5,364 nt of DNA from positions 1-5,364 of the forward strand of contig CASEPJ010000176.1 in NCBI GenBank assembly GCA_949289715.1, written 5' to 3'. The DNA is from an uncultured Clostridia bacterium (lineage in GTDB: Bacteria; Bacillota; Clostridia; Christensenellales; CASEPJ01). Each line of letters opens with the position of its first letter. Position 1 is the first letter of the stretch. The notes beneath the pieces were generated by a model that saw only the letters and a list, made by a program, of their open reading frames with translations, had not been told where the DNA came from and did not search any database. Below, one piece after another: positions 1 through 5,364 of this stretch. A program made the translations under genes and the position numbers.

Positions 1-866
1 AAAAAAGACGATGTAATATTATAATTCAAAACCTCATTGCTTTCGTTGCTTTCCTTTAATATTTTTAAATAGTTGGCTCCGCTTTGCGAGTGAAACAAAA
101 AAGCATGGTAGTTGGCACATCCTCTTATGTCGATTATTGTTTTTTTAGGTAAATTCATACTCTCTTCTCCGCAAAGATTATAATTAATCAATCTAGAAAT
201 ATATATACTGTCGCCTTTTTTATAAGCTAAATATATTTCACCGTTACCGTATACTGCGCCTACTTTATTTACGCCTTGCTTTAGCAAAATTTTTTCTCCC
301 GACGCTATATAATATAATTCATTGTTTTGATTGACAATAAAAACAAACAGTTGATCTGAACTTACCGCCAAAGCAAAGTCTATAACACCCTCCTGCGTCA
401 ATTCTATGTCTCCCAAAACCGTAAGCTTACCACCATAAAGCATACCCCACGCCGTTATTTCAGAATTATAAACGCTTAATAATTTACACGAGTTAACTGC
501 CTCACTGAAATCATTGCCTATAACAAGACATTCGAATGGCGAATTTGCTGCATCGATATAAAATGTATTTTCACCTTCTTCAAAAAAAACCGTAAAAAAA
601 AGAGTTTTTTCCGAATAATCTCGCTCCGCAATCTCTTTTTTTATTGTTTTTCCGTTTAGATAAACCGAAATTGCACTTCCGTTTTTAAAATTTTCTGCTT
701 TCAACAATATAGCCGCTTTTGAATTTGACAAACTGTTAATCTTGTATATACCGCTGCCCTGGTCTTTAAATACCGAAAAATTATTTTCTTTTCGTTCGCA
801 AATAAGTTTATTTGCCAAATTTACAGCCTCTTCTGCTTTTAAATATCCCATTTTCGCATAATTCAT
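1..866 (-). CDS. Beta-rich phage structural protein, probable distal tail component; 3' end cut by the window edge
   Basis: The frame stays open from ATG at 866-864 to the left edge, giving 288 complete codons and no stop, so only the N-terminal part is seen. AAGGAG at 878-883 lies 11 nt before the ATG; a second in-frame ATG at 851 has no such site. Residues 1-28 look helical (KAEEAVNLANKLICERK). Residues 30-118 are alternating short beta strands (AAILLKAENF, SAISVYLNGK, KTLFFTVFF, NTFYIDA) and could be a jelly-roll or carbohydrate-binding-like sandwich. Residues 125-288 carry repeated strand pairs (VIDFALAV, QLFVFIVNQNNELYYIA, GEIYLAYKKGDSIYISRLI) that resemble propeller blades. No signal peptide or membrane segment is seen. 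It begins 21 nt after the nozzle-like gene, so it is co-transcribed and sits where podoviruses carry a tail needle, spike or fibre gene. I do not recognise the family; the tail role is inferred from position and fold impression. Confidence 0.8.
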   Translation of the reverse strand, partial: MNYAKMGYLKAEEAVNLANKLICERKENNFSVFKDQGSGIYKINSLSNSKAAILLKAENFKNGSAISVYLNGKTIKKEIAERDYSEKTLFFTVFFEEGENTFYIDAANSPFECLVIGNDFSEAVNSCKLLSVYNSEITAWGMLYGGKLTVLGDIELTQEGVIDFALAVSSDQLFVFIVNQNNELYYIASGEKILLKQGVNKVGAVYGNGEIYLAYKKGDSIYISRLINYNLCGEESMNLPKKTIIDIRGCANYHAFLFHSQSGANYLKILKESNESNEVLNYNITSSF

Positions 867-887
867 AAGATTTTATTCTCCTTATTG

Positions 888-2294
888 TCAAAATGATTCG
901 TAAATAATTACGGGTCTTGCAATTTTTACGCTAGCAGAAGAAGATTTTATCGTAAACGAAAAGTTTTTACCTTTAAGGGCAGTTTTTATTTTCTGCGGAT
1001 AATTTGCTCCTATAAGTTGAAAAGATTTTGTCCCGCCGTCATATTTTACGTTCAATACACAGGAAGTTTCTGTCAAAATATAAATTTCCCTTATAATTTT
1101 TATACTTTCCGGTGCATTAAAGTCGGACTCCGGCGATAGCCATTGTTTTGTTTTATAATTTCCCGATTCGTTTACCGATAAAATTTTATTGTCATTTTTT
1201 AAAACGGCAAGCAAATAATATTTGTTTTCCGTATTGAAATTTATGAAAACTTTTATATTTTCATCGGTAATTATCGAATAATTTCCTTTAACGAAATCGT
1301 AAATTATAACACAGTCTTTAATTACGTCTTCTATATTTAATTTACAGCTTAAATAATATTTTCCGTTATAATATGCCGCCGTAGCAGCACTGTTATCAAT
1401 TTTTGAAAATAAAGACGTGGAATTTTTTGTTACGTTTACTGTATCTAAACCGTCAAAACGGTATATTCCGTCCCCGCTTAAAAACATAACTTTATCTCCG
1501 CACACCGCTACCGTATCGGAAAAAATCCTTCCGCTAGAAACAAAAAGATTTCTGGCATAAAAATCCCTCTGATCTCCGTATGCGGAAATTCTTGTAATTC
1601 CATATGTCCTGAAAGCATATACATAATCGGAAAAAGAAATAACTTTATTAAGCGCTCCCCCTTCGTCGGCAAATTCTATGAACCCTGCTTCTTCAAGTGT
1701 AATATTCCAGTTTGTAGGGTCTAAATCGTCGGAAAACCATACTGCGCTCTTTCTTCCCGATACGGTGCAAAAAAGTCTTTCGTAATGAACACACATACTG
1801 GTAATGTCGGGAGCATTATCTATTGCGGTTAACGTATTGCCGTTCAATACTAACATATTGTCTTCTTTCGATGTCAATATTAAAACGTCGTCACCGTTTA
1901 ATCTATATTGAACTGCTTTGGGATTACCGTTTAAGGTTCCCAAATTATAACTTGTATTATTAGTCAAACTATATAAATAAAAATTTCCGTTTTCATAAAG
2001 CACCGCAACAAAATCTTCGAAACTGCCCGAAATTTCGTCAAATCTCGAATATCTGTAACAATTACGAATTTCTCCCCCCGATAACGCAATACTCGTTCCG
2101 TCGTTATTTTTCAAAATTTCCGTTCCGTAATTTTCCTTCAATGCTCCGCTGTCCGCTTTTAAATTATAATATCTGCCGTCGGAAAGCTCCAATATACTGT
2201 CGTCGGCATCGGGATTAATTAACCTGTTAAATCCGTTAATAACAGCCTTATGCCGTCTTGGTGTGGGAGAAATTATATTATCGTTATAATACAT
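888..2294 (-). CDS. Nozzle / packaged-DNA stabilisation-like beta-propeller protein
   Basis: A 468-aa protein rich in beta strands throughout, best read as a phage neck protein that forms the nozzle below the adaptor and holds DNA in the filled head (compare P22 gp10, about 470 aa, and the T7 gp12 nozzle). Visible marks: the blade motif VWFSDDLDPTNW at residues 185-196, preceded by a strand over YERLFCTV; the blades KVISFSDYVYAFRTYGITRI (217-236) and GDKVMFLSGDGIYRFDG (266-282); AAYYNGKYYLSCKL (306-319); and a C-terminal beta-sandwich beginning QWLSPESDFN (384-393) and ending VKIARPVIIYESF. A WFSD..DP..W motif and a late W.S...DF segment are familiar in phage propeller neck proteins. AGGAGG at 2300-2305 lies 5 nt before the ATG, and the preceding gene's stop overlaps that site. 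The stop is TGA, with TAA two codons later. Assignment rests on motifs, length and gene order, not on a search; sequence similarity to P22 gp10 is low. Confidence 0.75.
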   Translation of the reverse strand: MYYNDNIISPTPRRHKAVINGFNRLINPDADDSILELSDGRYYNLKADSGALKENYGTEILKNNDGTSIALSGGEIRNCYRYSRFDEISGSFEDFVAVLYENGNFYLYSLTNNTSYNLGTLNGNPKAVQYRLNGDDVLILTSKEDNMLVLNGNTLTAIDNAPDITSMCVHYERLFCTVSGRKSAVWFSDDLDPTNWNITLEEAGFIEFADEGGALNKVISFSDYVYAFRTYGITRISAYGDQRDFYARNLFVSSGRIFSDTVAVCGDKVMFLSGDGIYRFDGLDTVNVTKNSTSLFSKIDNSAATAAYYNGKYYLSCKLNIEDVIKDCVIIYDFVKGNYSIITDENIKVFINFNTENKYYLLAVLKNDNKILSVNESGNYKTKQWLSPESDFNAPESIKIIREIYILTETSCVLNVKYDGGTKSFQLIGANYPQKIKTALKGKNFSFTIKSSSASVKIARPVIIYESF

Positions 2295-2299
2295 AATTG

Positions 2300-2306
2300 C
2301 CTCCTA
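2300..2306 (-). promoter_or_regulatory. Ribosome binding site overlapping the adaptor stop codon (TAGGAGG)
   Basis: Read on the minus strand, TAGGAGG holds both the adaptor stop (TAG, 2306-2304) and the nozzle Shine-Dalgarno (AGGAGG, 2305-2300), with 5 nt to the nozzle ATG. A ribosome ending on the adaptor covers the next start, so the two proteins are likely to be made in coupled amounts. Confidence 0.85.
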
Positions 2307-2849
2307 TAACCACTTTCTTTTCGGTGTATTTATTCTTCTTTTCGCTGCAGCGGCTCTTATTGAATCTCGAAATTTTTTATCCCACATTACGGCTTCGTCA
2401 AAAAGGTTTTTAATCAAGCAGTATTCCGCAGCTATTCCGTATCCTAAAATTCTTGCAAAATCTTGTGGAAATTCCACATCGGAAACAAAATCTAAAGCGT
2501 CATATGTATAAGTATATCTTATTTTTATGTTACCTGCGGTTGTAATTAACTTTTCTCCCAGTACTTTAAATTTTATGGGGATATTGTTTATATAAACTCC
2601 CAAAACAGAATATACTGTTTTGGGAAAATCAACAAAATCCAAACTACCGTCGGTATAAGTTTTAAATTCGTCCGTCAAAGCAAAATATTCACACGCAACT
2701 TCATTGATTACCATTTGCGCACATAATTTCATTACAGCCAATTCGCTGCTTATCGTAGCATTCGGCATATTTACACCTTCAAGTTCTTCTGCAAGCGAAT
2801 TTTGCTCAAGCAGTAAACAGGCATTTTTAATCGCATTTTTAACCTTCAT
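2304..2849 (-). CDS. Head-to-tail adaptor-like protein (P22 gp4 / T7 gp11 type)
   Basis: A 181-aa protein with the architecture of a portal-binding adaptor. An N-terminal helical bundle (about 1-60, including SELAVMKLCAQMVINEVACEYF) is followed by a middle beta domain (about 62-125: TVYSVLGVYINN, IKFKVLGEKL, NIKIRYTYTYDAL). A long C-terminal amphipathic helix follows (about 128-170: FARILGYGIAAEYCLIKNLFDEAVMWDKKFRDSIRAA), ending in a basic tail KRRINTPKRKWL. The pattern of a gly/ala-rich helix, LF-DEA and a W..KF repeat is typical of podovirus adaptors, whose C-terminal helix and tail insert into the portal. Length fits P22 gp4 (166 aa) and T7 gp11 (196 aa) better than the roughly 100-aa siphovirus connectors. 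AAGGAG at 2857-2862 lies 7 nt upstream of the ATG. The start overlaps the preceding gene by 11 nt, suggesting translational coupling. The stop is TAG inside the next gene's Shine-Dalgarno. A siphovirus-type connector remains possible. Confidence 0.7.
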   Translation of the reverse strand: MKVKNAIKNACLLLEQNSLAEELEGVNMPNATISSELAVMKLCAQMVINEVACEYFALTDEFKTYTDGSLDFVDFPKTVYSVLGVYINNIPIKFKVLGEKLITTAGNIKIRYTYTYDALDFVSDVEFPQDFARILGYGIAAEYCLIKNLFDEAVMWDKKFRDSIRAAAAKRRINTPKRKWL

Positions 2850-3231
2850 TTTTATTCTCCTTTTTTTTAAGCAATTCAGTTAAAATATTTTCTTTATCCT
2901 TATATTTCAACGTCTCTAAAGTTTCGTCTTTGCATTTGTCAATTATATTGTTCCATTTGTTTTTTTCCGTTTTTTCGTTAGCGGCTTCAATTTCTTTTAA
3001 AATTTGAGCGAATCTTTCTCTTCTCGTTTTTCTTACATATTCTACGGTTCTGGCATCGAGTTTTTCAAACGGTAATATCAAAGCGAGGGTATTATTTTTT
3101 TGCAGAGAGGAATGTACTTCGAATTTCCTGTTTTTCGGATTATATAAAATATAATAACTGTCATCTATCTCTTTGATTCTGTCGGAAATATCATATAAAT
3201 CCTTTTCTATTAAAATTTTATCTGTGCGCAT
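2839..3231 (-). CDS. Conserved-type phage protein of unknown function, head-neck region
   Basis: A 130-aa protein with two parts. Residues 7-75 are a compact mixed domain: a helix with DLYDISDRIKEID, strands YYILYNPKNRKFEVH and NTLALILPFEKLD, then ARTVEYVRKTRRERF. Residues 70-130 are highly charged and helical, likely a coiled coil, with many Lys and Glu. I recall similar small proteins near the coat and connector genes of Bacillota phages (strand of the form RFEVH, then LPF..LDARTV..VR.TRRER), but I know of no assigned function. The start is chosen at ATG 3231 because GGGTGG at 3237-3242 lies 5 nt before it; a GTG at 3240 would lie inside that site and has no site of its own. It is the first gene after the terminator that follows the coat gene, and its end overlaps the adaptor start by 11 nt. 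A head-completion, chaperone or assembly role is only a guess from position. Confidence 0.8.
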   Translation of the reverse strand: MRTDKILIEKDLYDISDRIKEIDDSYYILYNPKNRKFEVHSSLQKNNTLALILPFEKLDARTVEYVRKTRRERFAQILKEIEAANEKTEKNKWNNIIDKCKDETLETLKYKDKENILTELLKKKENKNEG

Positions 3232-3236
3232 TTTAA

Positions 3237-3242
3237 CCACCC
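3237..3242 (-). promoter_or_regulatory. Weak ribosome binding site that decides the 130-aa gene start
   Basis: GGGTGG lies 5 nt before ATG 3231-3229. It departs from the consensus GGAGG by one base and is weaker than the sites of the other genes. An alternative GTG start at 3240-3238 falls within this site, which argues for the ATG. Confidence 0.55.
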
Positions 3243-3282
3243 GTCAATAAAACAAATTTTTTTTAATGTCCATAAATTAATT

Positions 3283-3320
3283 AAAAAAGAATAAAGGAAC
3301 TCAAATAAGTTCCTTTATTC
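3283..3320 (-). terminator. Strong intrinsic terminator after the coat gene
   Basis: A perfect 12-bp stem pairs 3289-3300 (gaataaaggaac) with 3309-3320 (gttcctttattc) around an 8-nt loop; one more T-A pair inside the loop is possible. Read on the minus strand, the stem is followed at once by six U residues (3288-3283) and preceded by an A-tract, the classic rho-independent form. On the plus strand a run of seven T (3326-3332) lies 5 nt past the stem, so it may work both ways. It starts 113 nt after the coat stop codon and should end or reduce transcription before the neck genes. Confidence 0.88.
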
Positions 3321-3433
3321 CAATATTTTTTTACTAATTGTCATTCTAATTTTTTTATATTGTTTAAAATTATAATTTTTCTAATTTAAAATAAGATATT
3401 TTATATATCGTTTATAATTATAATAGCGCAACT
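3321..3433 (-). other. AT-rich non-coding 3' region of the coat transcript
   Basis: This stretch between the coat stop and the terminator hairpin is much richer in A and T than the genes around it. It includes the palindrome ttataattataa near 3412-3423. No open frame with a ribosome site is present; the longest minus-strand start gives only 9 codons (from the atgacaatt context near the hairpin). It most likely is the untranslated tail of the coat mRNA. I see no convincing promoter in it for the downstream genes. Confidence 0.6.
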
Positions 3434-4678
3434 TTAAACCGAAGCTTCACTTCCAACATCTATAATTTTATGAATTACGGGTGTTAATCCGCTTGATTCG
3501 TTTATACCCGTTATTCTTCCCTGACCGCAAGGACGTGAACATAAAAGGTCTGCGTATTTTACCAAAACAGCAGTAAATGCCGGATATCCCGGAACCTGTC
3601 TCAATATACTGCCGTTTTCCGATTCCATCCACTGCCAATCGCACAACTGATGCAGCGCAAAATCTTTAGTGTTTAATAAATACATAGTATTTGAAGGACA
3701 AAATCTATCTGAAACCAACGGAATACCATTAAATGAAATAGCTTTATATCCGCCTTCTAAGTTCATGGCATCCACATTCTGTTTAAATTGATTCAAATAT
3801 TTAAAATAATTTCTTTTAACCCCCGAAGAACAAACAATAAAATCCACACTGCTTCCCCATCTGTCTTCCAAAATATCGATATTGGTTTGAATGGCAATAT
3901 CGTCTATATCTTGATTAGCTCCATCCACTTTCAAATCATTTTCCAACGGATTCATAAAATCGTTGTTTGTTTTCGATATTCCGTATAAAGTATCGGAATC
4001 GAAAATAGCACCAAGTCCGGTAAGTTCGTTATTATAGGAACCCTGCACGCAGAAGAAGGAGGTAGCCCCGATAGTCATAGTGCTTGTTCCGTCTATAATA
4101 ATTTTACTGTTGGTTCTGTCAATTCCTATAACTCTTCTGGATGAAAAATTATTATAACAACTTCCCGACGAGTTATACAAAGATACCGTCATTCCGATAT
4201 TAAATTTAGAAACGTCATCCACTTTAAAAGTAGTCGAATTAGAAGAATTTTCTGTTACTTTTGCCAATATACCGCTACCGTTTCCGTATAACATTCTTCC
4301 GAAATTTGCGGACGATGCCTTTAAAAGTCCTTCCATTTCTGCATTTAATAGGTTTACCATAGCTCCCGCATTGTTGGAAGATGCCCTAATTACTTTATCG
4401 GATAATTCTATTACACCGTAAAGATTTTTTAATTCCAATTTAAACTGTTCATATTTGTTACCGTTTGCTATAGGCAAAGTTCCGTCTTCCGCTCCCGAAC
4501 CTATACCGCCGTTAACTCCGTATTGCACCGCCTTTATTACCTCTTTTCCCCATACGTCGGAAGAAGTTTTCTTAAATTGTGCAAGTAACGGATTTATATT
4601 TTGATTTAAAGCTTCCGAAATAGCCGAAAGATATACGCTTTTTAAAACTTTGTTAGCTGTAGTAATAGTAGAAATCAT
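3434..4678 (-). CDS. Phage major capsid protein, HK97 fold with an inserted beta domain
   Basis: A 414-aa coat protein that would form the icosahedral shell. Features typical of HK97-fold coats in Bacillota phages are an N-terminal helix (NKVLKSVYLSAISEALNQNINPLL) and a loop region with GKEVIKAVQYGVNGGIGSGAEDGTLP (residues 44-69). Next come the strand and spine-helix region with LKNLYGVIELSDKVIRAS (83-100) and AGAMVNLLNAEMEGLLKASSANFGRMLYGNG (104-134), and a late core with DRWGSSVDFIVCSS, FNGIPLVSDRFCPSNTMYLLNT and FTAVLVKYADLLCSRP. Residues about 138-218 form a separate small beta-barrel-like insertion (TTFKVDDVSKFNIGMTVSLYN, RRVIGIDRTNSKIIIDG) between the spine helix and NELTGLGAIFD. The insertion is comparable in idea to the P22 coat I-domain. 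AAGGAG at 4686-4691 lies 7 nt before the ATG. No N-terminal protease or delta domain is fused. It follows the scaffold gene by 38 nt and is followed by a terminator. Confidence 0.9.
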   Translation of the reverse strand: MISTITTANKVLKSVYLSAISEALNQNINPLLAQFKKTSSDVWGKEVIKAVQYGVNGGIGSGAEDGTLPIANGNKYEQFKLELKNLYGVIELSDKVIRASSNNAGAMVNLLNAEMEGLLKASSANFGRMLYGNGSGILAKVTENSSNSTTFKVDDVSKFNIGMTVSLYNSSGSCYNNFSSRRVIGIDRTNSKIIIDGTSTMTIGATSFFCVQGSYNNELTGLGAIFDSDTLYGISKTNNDFMNPLENDLKVDGANQDIDDIAIQTNIDILEDRWGSSVDFIVCSSGVKRNYFKYLNQFKQNVDAMNLEGGYKAISFNGIPLVSDRFCPSNTMYLLNTKDFALHQLCDWQWMESENGSILRQVPGYPAFTAVLVKYADLLCSRPCGQGRITGINESSGLTPVIHKIIDVGSEASV

Positions 4679-4716
4679 AAATTATCTCCTTATATATTTT
4701 TAAAAAAGGAAAATGG

Positions 4717-5244
4717 CTATTCGGATTTAAAAATAGACAATGCGATTTTATTCGCCTCTTCGATTGTTTTAGGTTTATCCAAAATATTCGGCGTCAAACC
4801 TCCGCCGCTTCCTATAGTTACGGGAAGATGCAAATTTTCTAATTTTTCTATATATTCTTCATACTTGCTTTTTTCTTTCTTTATTTTAATTTCATCGGCA
4901 AGAATATGTAATGCCGCTATTTCCAATGCGTTTTTTTCATCTGTTAATTCAGGATTGTTTTTAAAATATTCTTTAATAGTTTCTGCCTTTGCAACAAGAG
5001 CAGGATATTTGTTGAAAAAATCATTGATTTTGAGGTCAATATTTTCCGTTGTATCTTCAGAGACGGTTTTTTCGCCATCAAAAACTTTATTTATACTATC
5101 GGTTATGGCTTCCGCACCTGAATTTTCATTGGTTAAAATTTTATCCTCTTTTGTTATTTCCGCTCCCTTATCCTCATTTAAAATTTTATCCTCATTTACA
5201 TCTTTATTCTTCCCATAATAATTTTCGTCTGCATTTTCAATCAT
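4717..5244 (-). CDS. Capsid scaffold-like protein
   Basis: A 175-aa, very acidic and Lys-rich protein directly upstream of the coat gene, the normal place for a scaffold that guides procapsid assembly and then leaves. Residues 1-70 are low-complexity and probably disordered, with an imperfect internal repeat (EDKILNEDKGAEIT at 18-31, EDKILTNENSGAEAIT at 33-48). Residues 70-138 are predicted helices with coiled-coil character (FFNKYPALVAKAETIKEYF; LEIAALHILADEIKIKKEKSKYEEYIEKLENL). A Gly-rich linker (IGSGGG, 144-149) leads to a C-terminal helix KTIEEANKIALSIFKSE, a plausible coat-binding tail, since many scaffolds bind coat through their C-terminus. No protease motif is seen. GGGAGG at 5250-5255 lies 5 nt before the ATG. 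The stop is TAG. Assignment is from composition, position and architecture; sequence similarity to a named scaffold family was not recognised. Confidence 0.7.
   Translation of the reverse strand: MIENADENYYGKNKDVNEDKILNEDKGAEITKEDKILTNENSGAEAITDSINKVFDGEKTVSEDTTENIDLKINDFFNKYPALVAKAETIKEYFKNNPELTDEKNALEIAALHILADEIKIKKEKSKYEEYIEKLENLHLPVTIGSGGGLTPNILDKPKTIEEANKIALSIFKSE
5133..5198 (-). repeat. Short direct repeats in the scaffold N-terminal coding region
   Basis: The 16-mer ttaaaattttatcctc occurs at 5133-5148 and 5178-5193, 45 nt (15 codons) apart. The 13-mer ttatcctcattta occurs at 5168-5180 and 5186-5198, 18 nt apart. Both spacings are multiples of three and encode the repeated EDKIL/NEDK segments of the acidic tail, so the tail seems to have grown by small in-frame duplications. 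Confidence 0.8.
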
Positions 5245-5255
5245 AATAGCCTCCC

Positions 5256-5273
5256 TTACGTCTTAAAACGTAA
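5256..5273 (-). promoter_or_regulatory. Small leader hairpin next to the scaffold ribosome binding site
   Basis: A 6-bp inverted repeat, ttacgt and acgtaa, flanks a 6-nt loop. On the minus strand its 3' arm directly abuts GGGAGG (5255-5250), the scaffold Shine-Dalgarno, and leaves it free. It could position or protect the start region. On the plus strand it is followed by TTTTTCCTTTT, but with a stem this short a terminator is doubtful. Confidence 0.35.
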
Positions 5274-5364
5274 TTTTTCCTTTTAATGAGTAAAAATATA
5301 TCATTTCATTTATGACACTTTGATAGTCATATATAAAATTAAAAAAAATTTTTTGAATAAAATA
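5274..5364 (-). promoter_or_regulatory. AT-rich leader upstream of the scaffold gene, possible promoter region
   Basis: This stretch is extremely AT-rich. On the minus strand it begins with A- and T-tracts like a bent or UP-type element, and holds TGATATATT at about 5296-5304, which fits an extended -10 box (TGnTATAAT with one mismatch). No good -35 box is found 16-18 nt upstream. An inverted repeat tatgac (5311-5316) / gtcata (5326-5331) with a 9-nt spacer lies just upstream of it and could be an operator or chance. The upstream gene (a portal is expected) must end beyond or close to the right edge. Confidence 0.3.

Noticed and set aside
37..54. Tandem 9-nt repeat ttgctttcg / ttgctttcc
   Set aside because: It encodes a two-copy Ser-Asn-Glu string within the partial gene; too short to mean more than a minor coding repeat.
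3238..3240. GTG start giving a 133-aa version of the small protein
   Set aside because: The GTG lies inside the GGGTGG site that serves the ATG at 3231, and has no ribosome site of its own.
3222..3248. A TTGACG box read on the minus strand just before the 130-aa gene, as a possible -35 element
   Set aside because: The nearest -10-like sequence (GATAAA) is 19 nt away and inside the gene, so transcripts would miss that gene's own start; too weak to call.
3788..3988. A 66-codon plus-strand open frame inside the coat gene
   Set aside because: It lies wholly opposite conserved coat codons, has no family features, and plus-strand genes are absent elsewhere in the window.
4865..5246. Overlapping plus-strand open frames (117 and 65 codons) opposite the scaffold gene
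   Set aside because: They are antisense readings of a Lys/Glu-rich coding sequence, which yields Phe/Leu/Ser-rich strings that mimic membrane proteins; the minus-strand gene has a strong ribosome site and fits the operon.
5263..5364. A minus-strand frame open from the right edge for about 33 codons, a possible C-terminus of the upstream gene
   Set aside because: The reading is Phe/Ile/Tyr/Lys-rich, as expected from translating AT-rich non-coding DNA, and the base composition differs from the clear genes. It cannot be fully excluded without sequence to the right.
1..5364. CRISPR array, tRNA, insertion sequence, attachment site or defence system
   Set aside because: No regularly spaced repeats, cloverleaf, terminal inverted repeats with a transposase, integrase, or defence-type domains were seen on either strand.

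Overview
This 5.4 kb window is part of the virion-structure region of a tailed phage or prophage. All genes lie on the minus strand, so transcription runs from high to low coordinates. The DNA is AT-rich, with GC near one third by eye. Every gene has a strong Gram-positive type Shine-Dalgarno site (AAGGAG, AGGAGG or GGGAGG, 5-11 nt from the start codon), except one with the weaker GGGTGG. TAA, TAG and TGA all appear as stops and TGG encodes Trp, consistent with the standard bacterial code. I infer a low-GC Bacillota host (Clostridia-like, possibly an uncultured gut lineage). The host cannot be fixed from this sequence alone, and nothing here separates an integrated prophage from a free phage.

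Layout in transcription order: an AT-rich leader (5364-5245); an acidic scaffold-like protein (5244-4717); an HK97-fold major capsid protein with an inserted beta-rich domain (4678-3434); a 193-nt non-coding gap with a strong intrinsic terminator; a 130-aa conserved-type phage protein of unknown function (3231-2839); a head-to-tail adaptor-like protein (2849-2304); a 468-aa beta-propeller protein resembling phage nozzle / DNA-stabilisation proteins (2294-888); and the N-terminal 288 residues of a beta-rich protein that runs off the left edge (866-1).

The order scaffold, coat, small protein, adaptor, nozzle matches a short-tailed (podovirus) head and neck module. It compares with P22 gp8-gp5-gp4-gp10, or with T7 scaffold, capsid, gp11 and gp12. 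The scaffold and coat would build the procapsid. The adaptor would sit under the portal, which is expected upstream and outside the window. The propeller protein would close the DNA exit channel, and the last, partial gene is in the position of a distal tail component. The scaffold-coat pair is bounded by an AT-rich leader and a terminator and may be a separately controlled high-expression unit, while the downstream genes are tightly coupled (11-nt overlap, stop codon inside a Shine-Dalgarno site).

I see no CRISPR array, tRNA, rRNA, insertion sequence, integrase, defence gene or attachment site. The window looks like a divergent but recognisable phage morphogenesis module rather than a wholly new system. 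The points most worth checking are the podovirus-type neck, the adaptor-nozzle pair that is in frame across a single TAG codon, the capsid expression unit, and the two proteins of unknown function.
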